Assembly: GCA_026991005.1 (NCBI GenBank)
Contig: JALXCH010000640.1
Span: 1-33,852, forward strand
DNA length: 33,852 nucleotides
Direction: 5' to 3'
Source of the DNA: Calditrichia bacterium
Lineage (GTDB): Bacteria > Calditrichota > Calditrichia > RBG-13-44-9
Shown here: in pieces, positions 1 through 6,803 of the stretch
How positions within the stretch are numbered: the stretch's first letter is position 1
Layout: each line of letters starts with the position of its first letter
The notes under the pieces: model-generated
What the model saw: the letters and a program-made list of their open reading frames with translations, nothing else
Told to the model about the DNA's origin: nothing
Database searches by the model: none
Program-made: the position numbers and the translations under genes

Positions 1-54
1 AGTGTGCAAAGAGCGCACCGAAGTGTTGCCGAAGTGATTGGTCTCTCTCAATAA
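1..54 (+). CDS. possible C-terminal tail of an upstream gene (partial)
   Basis: The first reading frame is open from the window edge for 17 codons and ends in TAA at 52-54, just before the tRNA promoter. It reads SVQRAHRSVAEVIGLSQ. This is compatible with the end of a + strand gene lying to the left, but it is too short to recognise, and an open frame of this size can arise by chance. Confidence 0.25.
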   Translation, partial: SVQRAHRSVAEVIGLSQ

Positions 55-57
55 AAC

Positions 58-86
58 TTGACACTGCAGGGCGGATATGTTATATT
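58..86 (+). promoter_or_regulatory. sigma70-type promoter for tRNA-Leu
   Basis: TTGACA (58-63) and TATATT (81-86) are separated by 17 bases, and the tRNA 5' end lies 15 bases after the -10 box. This is a near-consensus housekeeping promoter. The degenerate tRNA copies downstream have no comparable promoter directly in front of them. Confidence 0.75.
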
Positions 87-100
87 TGCCCTGCATTTTT

Positions 101-186
<86 letters not shown>

Positions 187-201
187 CTAACAACAATCTT
201 C

Positions 202-262
202 GGGTGACACCTCGTGAGGGTTCGAGCTGAAAGGCTCGTTTTACGAGAGCCTTCCTCCGACA
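202..262 (+). pseudogene. tRNA-Leu 3' fragment, T loop interrupted by one hairpin
   Basis: From GGGTGACACCTCG onward this repeats the variable arm and 5' half of the T arm of the neighbouring tRNA-Leu, up to TTCGAG. An insert then starts with CTGAAAG and contains the palindrome CTCGT-TTT-ACGAG (235-247). The sequence then resumes with a degraded T-stem/acceptor end, CCTCCGACA, against CCTCCGGCA in the intact gene. The 5' half of the tRNA is missing, so it cannot be functional. A further scrap, CACCTCGTATGG near 283-294, may be another relic of the variable arm. Confidence 0.8.
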
Positions 263-358
263 CAAATTATGAAATTTTGATAGCACCTCGTATGGATTAT
301 TGATTGGTCAAAAATAAATCAGAAATTTTTATATTTTCTGAGAATATTTCAGAACAGC

Positions 359-431
359 GGAATTGGCAGACGCGACTCGTAAAACGAGTTGAGGGTGAAA
401 CCTCGTGAGGGTTCGAGTCCCTCCTCCGGCA
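359..431 (+). pseudogene. tRNA-Leu-like copy with replaced anticodon arm
   Basis: Matches the intact tRNA-Leu from the D arm (GGAATTGGCAGACGCGA) to the end, CCTCCGGCA. It lacks the 5' acceptor strand. Its anticodon stem-loop has been swapped for the palindrome CTCGT-AAA-ACGAG (376-388), which is the reverse complement of the palindrome inserted in the T loop at 235-247. The arm is two bases shorter than in the tRNA, and no 7-base loop on a 5-bp stem can form, so decoding is not expected. The T arm is intact here. The AT-rich leader before it (from 313) recurs before the copy at 921. Confidence 0.8.
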
Positions 432-458
432 CAAAATCAATAGTTTTTATTATTTTTA

Positions 459-529
459 GTGAGGGTTCGAGCTGAAAGCCTCGTCCTACGAGGCCGCAGG
501 CCTCGTTTTACGAGGGCCCTCCTCCGGCA
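459..529 (+). pseudogene. tRNA-Leu T-arm fragment with two hairpins in the T loop
   Basis: GTGAGGGTTCGAG of the T arm is followed by CTGAAAG and two palindromes, CCTCG-TCCTA-CGAGG (479-493) and CCTCG-TTTTA-CGAGG (501-515), joined by GCCGCAG. The tRNA tail CCCTCCTCCGGCA then resumes at 517-529. The insertion point is exactly that of the fragment at 202-262. The GIY-YIG gene starts 56 bases further on, and the intervening leader is repeated almost exactly before the second GIY-YIG copy. Confidence 0.8.
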
Positions 530-585
530 CAAAACAAAGCAAATTGCCCATTTAATCTACTTTTTTTATTTCAGGATAATTTCCA

Positions 586-879
586 ATGTACTATGTTTAC
601 GTCCTGATAAGCAAAAAAGACGGGCTGTTTTACGTAGGGCAAACTAACGACCTTTCCCGACGGGTATGGCGACACCAGCAGGGTTATGTGCGTTCCACCC
701 GGCATCGCCGTCCCATGGAATTGTTGTTTTATGAAGAATACGAGACCCGCTCCGAGGCGATGAAGCGGGAGAAGTTTCTCAAATCAGGGGCAGGTCACGA
801 ATACCTGAAAAAGAAATTGGCAGAGGCAAAGCGGACTTCGGAAGATCTTTCTTCAGGATCCTCGAATGAACTAAAATAA
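586..879 (+). CDS. small GIY-YIG nuclease (UPF0213/YhbQ-like)
   Basis: A 97-residue single-domain GIY-YIG protein, the usual size for this family. The N-terminal beta strand YYVYVL and the FYVGQT strand (15-20) form the GIY and YIG elements. The conserved Arg region is LSRRVWRH (23-30), and Glu62 in KREKFLK is the presumed metal-binding catalytic Glu. Family members cut branched or single-stranded DNA in the cases studied; the substrate here is unknown. The ATG directly begins the conserved strand, so the start is secure; a weak AGGA lies about 12 bases upstream. The gene follows tRNA-Leu-derived hairpins, and a second, damaged copy sits 554 bases downstream. It could be a selfish nuclease or simply a passenger next to a tRNA; the family is often found in several copies per genome. 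Confidence 0.88.
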   Translation: MYYVYVLISKKDGLFYVGQTNDLSRRVWRHQQGYVRSTRHRRPMELLFYEEYETRSEAMKREKFLKSGAGHEYLKKKLAEAKRTSEDLSSGSSNELK

Positions 880-1337
880 ATTAGAAATTTTCATCTTTTC
901 TGAAAAGATTTCAGGGCAACGGAATTGGTAGCCGCGACTCGTAAAACGAGTTGAGGGTGAAACCTCGTGAGGGTTCGAGCTGTAAGCCTCGTCTTACGAG
1001 GTTTTAAACCTCGTCCTACGAGTTTCTAAACCTTGTCTTACGAGTTCGTAAACCTCGTTCCACGAGGGGGCCCTCCTCCGGCACAAAACAAAGCAAATTG
1101 CCCATTTAATCTGCTTTTTTTATTTCAGGATAATTTCCAATGTACTATGTTTACGTCCTGAGAAGCAAAAAAGACGGGCAGTTTTACGTAGGGCAAACCA
1201 ACGACCTCTCCCGGCGATTATGGCGACACCAGCAAGGATATGTGCGTTCCACTCGGCATCGCCGTCCCTTGGAACTGTTATTTTATGAAGAATACGAGAC
1301 CCGTTCCGAGGCGATGAAGCGGGGGAAATTTCTTAAA
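875..1337 (+). repeat. tRNA-like/GIY-YIG duplicated unit, copy 2
   Basis: Second copy of the unit at 313-783: leader AATAAATTAGAAATTTTC..., tRNA-Leu-like copy, hairpin array (four hairpins here), leader CACAAAACAAAGCAAATTGC..., and the 5' two thirds of the GIY-YIG gene. It begins inside the last codons of the first GIY-YIG gene. The match to copy 1 stops abruptly after codon 66. Confidence 0.7.
921..1083 (+). pseudogene. tRNA-Leu-like copy with four hairpins in the T loop
   Basis: The D arm (GGAATTGGTAGCCGCGA) leads into the same anticodon-arm substitution, CTCGT-AAA-ACGAG (938-950), and the variable arm. After TTCGAG the T loop is interrupted by CTGTAAG and four palindromes near 987-1001, 1009-1022, 1031-1044 and 1053-1067, with central triplets CTT, CCT, CTT and TCC. 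The third has one mismatch (CTTGT). Linkers such as TTTTAAA and TTCTAAA separate them. The tRNA tail CCCTCCTCCGGCA (1071-1083) closes the element. Acceptor 5' strand and anticodon are missing, so it is not a working tRNA. Confidence 0.8.
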
Positions 1338-1358
1338 ATTGCTGAGTTATTCTATTAA
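1140..1358 (+). pseudogene. truncated GIY-YIG nuclease copy
   Basis: Seventy-two codons, nearly identical to the first GIY-YIG gene through residue 66, after which the frame continues into unrelated sequence (IAELFY) and stops. The equivalent of Glu62 is Gly (KRGKFLK instead of KREKFLK), so the presumed catalytic residue is gone as well as the C-terminal helix. Other differences from copy 1 (I8R, L14Q, V27L, M44L) are mild. It is best read as a dead duplicate. Transcription and translation signals are the same as for copy 1. The following 260 bases (1359-1620) are AT-rich, with no gene I can support. Confidence 0.75.
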
Positions 1359-1620
1359 TTTTTTCGAAATAATTCAAAATGTATTTTCTACGTACTTGTT
1401 CAGAAAATTAAGAACCAGTCTCGTCCGTTCTGAGAAAATTTTTAGAAAATATTTGACTTTTTTATAATAATAGAATATCATTGTTAAAATAAACAACGAA
1501 TTTCTTGTGAAGTTTGAATAAGTATAGTCATGACGGAAATTAATTCTTCGACAATGAGTCCGGAAAATTACGTATGACCAGGAATTGATAAAGAAAATAA
1601 AAACAATTTCTGGATGAAAA

Positions 1621-1906
1621 TGGCTTTTTGAGGGAGCGAAGCCAGCAGGAAATATAACGTAAGGACTGTTCAAGCAATTTTTACCAGGCGTGTGAAAGAG
1701 CAGGGATAAATAAAAAAATCACTGTTCATACTTTACTACACAGTTTTGCGACGCATCTTTTAAAGAGTGGAGTTGACTTAAAATATGTTCAGGAACTCCT
1801 TGGTCATTAGAGTAGCGAGACTACAGAAAATTATACGCATGTAAGCAAGGCGAGTCTTGTAAAGATAAAAAATCCACTGGATTCATTAACGGAAGATAAA
1901 ACATGA
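1621..1906 (+). pseudogene. tyrosine recombinase (XerD-like integrase) C-terminal relic
   Basis: Translating across frames recovers the C-terminal catalytic part of a tyrosine recombinase: WLFEGAKPAG, frameshift, [10 protein letters not shown], frameshift near 1680, [12 protein letters not shown], then [15 protein letters not shown] and [12 protein letters not shown]. An in-frame TAG follows at the position usually Lys, then SSETTENYTHVSK with the nucleophilic Tyr. The usual HxLRH is HTLLH, so the second catalytic Arg is lost. Two frameshifts, a stop and this substitution make it non-functional. The N-terminal domain is absent. The ending ...KNPLDSL is typical of XerD-like integrases in FCB genomes rather than clearly IntI. 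It lies 1.4 kb behind a tRNA gene, which suits a former mobile element. Confidence 0.8.
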
Positions 1907-2029
1907 CTTCAGATAAAAGGATGTATATACGAAATAATTCATATGTATTTCTAATTTAGCAGCATATATGCAACATTACGTACATGAAGACATTAGCCGC
2001 CATGCAATAATTATAAAAATAACAAGTGA

Positions 2030-3352
2030 GTGAAAATGGAAATAAAAAAAATTGAAAACCCTTCTTGGCCAGAAGAAAATATAATAAAAATTAGAGATTA
2101 TAAAGGCCCTCATTTTGTAACAAATCCTGATGAAACAAAACTTAGAGAAATTATTGAGCCTTGGTTGACTGCACTTTTTCAAAGTGAACATTTATCATTA
2201 TTTACAGGATCTGGAATTTCTATTGCGATTCATTTTCTTGCGAAAGATTCTCCTGGTGCAGGAATGGGCATGATGGAATTTTCTGTATTTAAAGAGCAAA
2301 TAGAGAAAAAATCAAAAGAATCGGCAGAAAAATCAGGTAGAGGTAAACCCAACATAGAAGATCAAATTAAAACAGTAAATGAATTGATAAAGGGTCTTGA
2401 AATTTACATTTCTACCAATGTTTATGGAGCCAAAAAATTACAGAAAAAAATTAAAAAACTAAAAGAGGAATTAAATGCTGGCATTTCAAAATTTGCTAAT
2501 GCTATTCTTGCATCAGAAAAAAATATCATAAATTCAGAAAGAGATGAACCCGCAGAATATTTAATGAATTTTTTATTAAGCTTTGCAAGTCGCTCTGCTA
2601 CAAGAGAAAGATTAAACTTATTTACAACAAATTATGATAGAATTCTAGAATTTGGTTGTGAGCTTGCTGGGCTTCATCTTATTGATCGTTTTGTAGGAAC
2701 CATATCCCCAATTTTTAGGTCTTCAAGGCTGAATATAGATTTACATTACAATCCACCGGGGATAAGAGGTGAACCTAGGTATTTAGAAGGTGTTGTAAAT
2801 TTTACCAAGTTACATGGTTCGATTGACTGGTGTGAAAAAGATAGAATTGTACGAAGGTTTGCATTGCCTTATGGGGCTATTGATATCAAAAAGTATAACT
2901 CCGAAGGAAGAAGTTTAATTATTTATCCAAACTCTTCAAAAGACAGAGAAACTGCCGAGTATCCTTATGTGGAGCTTTTCAGAGACTTTGCCAACGCAAT
3001 TGTGCGCCCTAATTCAACAGTAGTGGTATATGGATATAGCTTTGGCGATGAGCATATTAATAGAGTGTTAGAAGATATGCTTACTATACCTTCAACACAT
3101 TTAGTTATTATTGCAAAAAGTGATGAAGGAAAAAGAATAGAAAAGTTTTACAAAAAAACAAAAAGGCCTATTCAAATCACGTTGCTAATTGGTGATCATT
3201 TTGGAGATATAAAAACTTTAGTTGATCATTACTTGCCAAAACCTGCTATTGATAGAACAACATATAAGATGGCTGATATTCTTAAGGCAAGAGGTATTAT
3301 TCAAGCCGAAAAACAAGAAAGTACGAATAATCAAGAAAATCCAAATGAATAG
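2030..3352 (+). CDS. SIR2-family NADase of a SIR2-HerA defence system
   Basis: A 440-residue SIR2-like protein. Visible motifs are FTGSGIS (58-64, nucleotide-binding glycine loop), FTTNYDRILE (198-207), KLHGSIDW (260-267, with the presumed catalytic His262) and YGYSFGDEHIN (334-344). A Lys-rich helical insert lies around 86-165. In characterised SIR2-HerA systems the SIR2 subunit assembles with HerA and destroys NAD+ on phage infection; here that role is inferred from the motifs and the adjacent HerA gene. The start is GTG at 2030 or ATG at 2036; no strong ribosome site distinguishes them. The gene overlaps herA by 8 bases (ATGAATAG), so the two are translationally coupled. The coding sequence is markedly more AT-rich than genes after 7941, suggesting acquisition. 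Confidence 0.88.
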   Translation: MKMEIKKIENPSWPEENIIKIRDYKGPHFVTNPDETKLREIIEPWLTALFQSEHLSLFTGSGISIAIHFLAKDSPGAGMGMMEFSVFKEQIEKKSKESAEKSGRGKPNIEDQIKTVNELIKGLEIYISTNVYGAKKLQKKIKKLKEELNAGISKFANAILASEKNIINSERDEPAEYLMNFLLSFASRSATRERLNLFTTNYDRILEFGCELAGLHLIDRFVGTISPIFRSSRLNIDLHYNPPGIRGEPRYLEGVVNFTKLHGSIDWCEKDRIVRRFALPYGAIDIKKYNSEGRSLIIYPNSSKDRETAEYPYVELFRDFANAIVRPNSTVVVYGYSFGDEHINRVLEDMLTIPSTHLVIIAKSDEGKRIEKFYKKTKRPIQITLLIGDHFGDIKTLVDHYLPKPAIDRTTYKMADILKARGIIQAEKQESTNNQENPNE

Positions 3353-5405
3353 AACACCAATAGAAAATCAGTCGGAACTAAAAATAGGTGTTGTAGAATT
3401 TATTGCACCAAATGAAATAAAGATTCAATTGGATGTCGAATCTCCTGACGGAATTGCTGCAAATGCTGGGATTCCTAGGCCATTTCCGAGAATAAACAGT
3501 TATGTTTTAATTCCTAACGAGGCTGGATATGTTGTTTGCCAAATAGAGTGGATGACTATCGAACAATCTCCATTTCCTAAAAGAAAAGGGTACCAAGACT
3601 ATGGTTTGGTAGATTTGCCTTTCCCTATCAGAAAAATAAAGGTAGCACCGCTAGGAATTCTTAAAGTTTCGGCTAATAATAGGTATAATTTTCAAAGGGG
3701 TGTTCACTCTTTTCCAAGTATTGGTTCGCCTGTCTTAATACCTACTGATTTGCAGTTAAAATCTATAATCGAATCAGGTAGAAACAGACGTATCTATATT
3801 GGAAACAGTCCTATTGCTGCAAATGCAGAAGTTAAAATCGACCCTAATAGATTATTTGGTAGACACCTTGCTGTATTAGGCAATACGGGTAGTGGAAAAT
3901 CATGCACAGTGGCGGGTCTGATTCAATGGTCGATAGAATCGGCAGAAAAAGAATTAAATGAAGATAGTCAAGAAATTAATGCAAGATTTGTTATTCTTGA
4001 TCCTAATGGTGAATACGCGAAGGTCTTTGGCGATAAAGCAAAAGTTTTGAAAGTTAATGGTGAAGGTGAAAATGAGTTAATAGTACCTTTGTGGCTATGG
4101 AATAGTTTTGAATGGTCTGCGTTTACTCAGGCAAGCACAAGGGCTCAGTTACCTCTTTTAAAACGTGCTTTGCGGGCTATGCGCAATGAAGAATTGAACT
4201 TCGAAAATAGTTCCAATATTAGGGCTAAAAAATTTTTAGGCATTTTATATCAATCTCTAATCTCGGCAAAAAATAAAGGAGAACCTTTTGGCGGTCAATT
4301 CCCAACCAATAAAAATTATATTGAGAAGTTAGATCGGTGGAAAGTTTCCCTTGAAGGGTTTAATGTAGATAATGATAATTTAAATAATCTAATAAGAATA
4401 ATTGAGGATCAAATAAGGAATCATCGTATACCATGGAGTAATGGACGGGGATTTGACTATCCTATCTTTACAGAACAAGAAGTACATAATTTAATAGAAC
4501 ACACTAAACAAGCATATTTTTCTTTTGGTGGAAGTGAAACAGAGTTATTGCCTAAAAACGAAGACGTACCTATCCCTTTTGATGGTAACGTATTTATCGA
4601 CTATTTAGAAGCTCTAGCACAGGAAACGGGTAATGAACAGTATTTGGAATTTCTAATTACAAGAATCAGAACAATGTTGGCTGACAATAGAATGGATTCA
4701 ATTATTGGAAATAAGGAATCAGTAGAGTTAGATAAATGGTTGGAGAGATATCTTGGTGCAAGTGACTCTTTATCAATTACAATAATAGATTTATCACTCG
4801 TACCCTCAGAAATAATACATATTATTACAACTGTTATTTCTCGTATAATATTCGAAGCTTTACAACGATATAGAAAATTATATAAAAAATCTCTTCCAAC
4901 TGTTTTGGTTTTGGAAGAAGCACACTCTTTTATAACTAAATATAGTGTGGGAACTGATGCAAACGCTTCATTTATTTGTACTAAAGTTTTTGAAAAAATC
5001 GCTAGAGAAGGAAGGAAATTCGGATTAAGCCTAGTTTTATCTTCTCAAAGACCATCTGAATTATCGCCAACTGTTTTATCCCAGTGTAATAGTTTTATTT
5101 TACACAGAATAAGCAATGATAAAGATCAAGAATTAGTTGCTCGATTATTGCCAGATAATTTCAGAGGTTTGTTGAAAGAATTACCTTCACTGCCATCACA
5201 ACAAGCAGTATTACTTGGTTGGGTTTCTGAGTTACCTATTCTTGTTAAAATCAGGAATTTACCCCAAGAAAAAAGACCACTATCAGAAGATCCTGATTTT
5301 TGGAATGTTTGGAGAAGAAAAAATGATAAAAATGAAGAAGTTAAAAGAGTAGTAGATTGGAAAAAAATATCAGATGATTGGCAAGAAAAAAGCACAGACG
5401 GCTAA
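3345..5405 (+). CDS. HerA-type hexameric ATPase of the SIR2-HerA pair
   Basis: A 686-residue HerA/FtsK-superfamily ATPase. An N-terminal HAS-barrel-like region occupies about 1-165. It is followed by FGRHLAVLGNTGSGKS with the Walker A at 179-186, FVILDPNGEYAKVF, and a Walker B region LPTVLVLEEAH with acidic residues around 524-525. SLVLSSQRPSELSP, the usual sensor/arginine-finger segment, and a short C-terminal tail complete it. The frame is open further upstream, but ATG 3345 is preferred: it gives the 8-base overlap with the SIR2 stop, and the upstream extension shows no domain. HerA rings partner nucleases or SIR2 effectors; with SIR2 upstream, anti-phage function is the most likely role. 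The TAA stop lies inside the first conserved box of an attC-like site, as is common for cassette genes. Confidence 0.88.
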   Translation: MNRTPIENQSELKIGVVEFIAPNEIKIQLDVESPDGIAANAGIPRPFPRINSYVLIPNEAGYVVCQIEWMTIEQSPFPKRKGYQDYGLVDLPFPIRKIKVAPLGILKVSANNRYNFQRGVHSFPSIGSPVLIPTDLQLKSIIESGRNRRIYIGNSPIAANAEVKIDPNRLFGRHLAVLGNTGSGKSCTVAGLIQWSIESAEKELNEDSQEINARFVILDPNGEYAKVFGDKAKVLKVNGEGENELIVPLWLWNSFEWSAFTQASTRAQLPLLKRALRAMRNEELNFENSSNIRAKKFLGILYQSLISAKNKGEPFGGQFPTNKNYIEKLDRWKVSLEGFNVDNDNLNNLIRIIEDQIRNHRIPWSNGRGFDYPIFTEQEVHNLIEHTKQAYFSFGGSETELLPKNEDVPIPFDGNVFIDYLEALAQETGNEQYLEFLITRIRTMLADNRMDSIIGNKESVELDKWLERYLGASDSLSITIIDLSLVPSEIIHIITTVISRIIFEALQRYRKLYKKSLPTVLVLEEAHSFITKYSVGTDANASFICTKVFEKIAREGRKFGLSLVLSSQRPSELSPTVLSQCNSFILHRISNDKDQELVARLLPDNFRGLLKELPSLPSQQAVLLGWVSELPILVKIRNLPQEKRPLSEDPDFWNVWRRKNDKNEEVKRVVDWKKISDDWQEKSTDG

Positions 5406-5529
5406 CATTGTGTATAAGTAATGGCGGGCAAAGTGCTAAAAATAACAATATGCGTAAAATCAACAATAGTGCAATAATGAACAAAAGTGCGGTAGAACCC
5501 GCCACTACTCATACACATAACCGTTATAT
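5401..5529 (+). other. attC-like site 1 (long imperfect inverted repeat)
   Basis: TAAC at 5403-5406 and GTTA at 5523-5526 bracket two 20-base arms, 5409-5428 (TGTGTATAAGTAATGGCGGG) and 5498-5517, which are complementary at 18 of 20 positions. The centre is about 70 bases and poorly structured. This is the layout of an integron cassette recombination site: outer R boxes and inner L arms. The R boxes fit the RYYYAAC/GTTRRRY consensus only partly (GGCTAAC, GTTATAT). The site begins at the stop codon of herA. Confidence 0.6.
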
Positions 5530-5590
5530 GACATTGCTCCGTACTGCCTTAATAAAAAAGTTAAAAATGAATATATTTTGGGTGATTATT

Positions 5591-6358
5591 ATGGACATAA
5601 AAACTTTGGTTAAACAAATATCAAAATTTCATAAAAACTATGAAAAAGAATTTCTTGGAGAAAGAATTGAAAACAAAGATACTTATTTAAAAAATTCAGA
5701 AGATGCTGTATACTTTATTTTCTCTTATTCATTTTATCTAGGAAGAAGAGACGAAGTATCATCAAAATTTGAAGAAAAGGCAAAGTATACGTTCGAGTCA
5801 TTTCTAAAAAATAATGATATATTATCCGTTTCAAATTCACGGATAACTGGCAAAGATAAGTTGAAAGAGGACTATTCAAAATTATATGATTTGTTAAAGA
5901 AAAATGGAATAAATAAGGAAGGAGATAGATTAATGGTTGTTAGTCTTGTAAATTTAATTCAATCTAACCATGAGAAAAACATATTGAAATTATTAATAGA
6001 AAAAATAAAATCAAAAGAAATTTATAAAGCTTATAAAATTCTTGATAGTGTGTGGTCAATTGGACCAAAAATTTCCTCTTTGATATTGAGAGATATTGTT
6101 TATATTTATGAATTAGAGAAGTACCTCAAAAAACCAGAAGATTACTATTTTTTACAGCCAGTCGATACTTGGGTTCATAAACTCTCTAAAAAAATAAAAC
6201 TGATAAACAGAGATAAGATTTACAAAGATGAAGCAAGAGATATTACGGATAAATGTTTTAAATTTGATGTACATCCGATACATTATAATCAAGGAGCGTG
6301 GTATATAGGTGCTAATTCATTACATGTTTTATTGAGAAATATTGAGGTGATAAAATGA
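5591..6358 (+). CDS. HhH-GPD-like DNA glycosylase (putative)
   Basis: A 255-residue protein whose C-terminal half resembles the HhH-GPD base-excision superfamily. A helix-hairpin-helix is formed by LDSVWSIGPKISSLILRD (151-168), followed by LQPVDTWVHKL (188-198). Lys160 in the GPK turn and Asp192 in PVD could correspond to the catalytic Lys and Asp of endonuclease III/OGG1-type enzymes; this is my alignment by eye. The N-terminal half is Lys-rich and unrecognised. The frame is open back into the attC-like site, but ATG 5591 (MDIKTLVKQI) is the first start after that site and precedes well-behaved protein. Base composition is as AT-rich as SIR2-HerA. Lying between two attC-like sites, it may be a separate cassette, possibly for repair or for recognising modified bases. 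Confidence 0.6.
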   Translation: MDIKTLVKQISKFHKNYEKEFLGERIENKDTYLKNSEDAVYFIFSYSFYLGRRDEVSSKFEEKAKYTFESFLKNNDILSVSNSRITGKDKLKEDYSKLYDLLKKNGINKEGDRLMVVSLVNLIQSNHEKNILKLLIEKIKSKEIYKAYKILDSVWSIGPKISSLILRDIVYIYELEKYLKKPEDYYFLQPVDTWVHKLSKKIKLINRDKIYKDEARDITDKCFKFDVHPIHYNQGAWYIGANSLHVLLRNIEVIK

Positions 6359-6416
6359 TTATTGGCGGCACTTCGCAACGCTTCGTCGCTTCGCTCCTCG
6401 CCCTTATTTCGTTCGG

Positions 6417-6511
6417 GTCATATAACAAGCGGGAATGCGGTTCTCACTATCAATGCTCCCCCAAATCCTTTGCAATCATTCAGGACTCCAGATACCTGCA
6501 ATACGTTAGGC
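6417..6511 (+). other. attC-like site 2 (degenerate)
   Basis: Begins with ATATAACA (6420-6427) and ends with TGCAATACGTTAGGC, whose GTTAGGC (6505-6511) fits GTTRRRY exactly. Between them GCGGTTC...CCCCAAAT resembles the interior of the site at 7214-7298, and the TGCAATACGTTA end is shared with it. The arms pair only weakly. A CTTCG/TCGCT-rich stretch (6365-6420) precedes it and carries no gene. Confidence 0.45.
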
Positions 6512-6545
6512 AACATTTCAACCCTTAATATGGAGGTGAAAGGTC

Positions 6546-6800
6546 ATGGAAGCGATTCGTATTCATAAGGTCGTTGAGAAGGATGGTGAAATCCTTGTTA
6601 AAGGTTTGCCCTGTAAGAAAGGGCAACGTGTGGAGATGATTTTATTGATGGAACCCTCAACTATGTCTGGACGTTATTTGACAGCTCAGAAGCTGCGTCA
6701 TTCTGGATTGATTGGGCTCTGGAAGGATCGTGAGGATATTAAAGACAGTGCCTCCTATGCACGTCAATTACGAGAACAAGCACAGAGACGCCGAGGGTAA
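6546..6800 (+). CDS. VapB-type antitoxin
   Basis: An 84-residue protein starting MEAIRIHKVVEKDGEILVKG, a short beta-rich N-terminus of the kind that dimerises and binds operator DNA in VapB-like antitoxins. A helical tail follows (WKDREDIKDSASYARQLREQ) that would wrap the toxin. A strong ribosome site, GGAGGTGA (6532-6539), stands 6 bases before the ATG. The PIN toxin gene begins 3 bases after its stop, the standard antitoxin-toxin order. Autoregulation by the complex is usual for such pairs, but no clear operator is visible. The exact antitoxin family is uncertain. Confidence 0.78.
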   Translation: MEAIRIHKVVEKDGEILVKGLPCKKGQRVEMILLMEPSTMSGRYLTAQKLRHSGLIGLWKDREDIKDSASYARQLREQAQRRRG

Positions 6801-6803
6801 GAG

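Larger units (their letters stand above)
313..783 (+). repeat. tRNA-like/GIY-YIG duplicated unit, copy 1
   Basis: Consists of an AT-rich leader (AATAAATCAGAAATTTTT...), a tRNA-Leu-like copy, a T-arm fragment with two hairpins, a second leader and the first 66 codons of the GIY-YIG gene. The same elements recur in the same order at 875-1337. The two leader sequences and the coding parts are very similar, while the hairpin arrays differ in copy number. Unit 1 also has an additional intact T arm and about 27 spacer bases. Confidence 0.7.

Noticed and set aside
359..431. second functional tRNA-Leu
   Set aside because: The 5' acceptor strand is missing and the anticodon loop is replaced by a palindrome that cannot form a 7-base loop on a 5-bp stem.
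459..647. open reading frame through the hairpins (62 codons)
   Set aside because: It reads through tRNA-derived palindromes and the GIY-YIG start in another frame; its length is explained by low-complexity repeats.
202..1083. CRISPR array
   Set aside because: The repeated units are palindromes of about 13 bases with short, related linkers, not repeats of 24-40 bases with unrelated spacers, and no cas gene is present.
5378..5590. N-terminal extension of the HhH protein
   Set aside because: The extension is translated attC-like inverted repeat and overlaps the herA end; ATG 5591 starts the credible protein.
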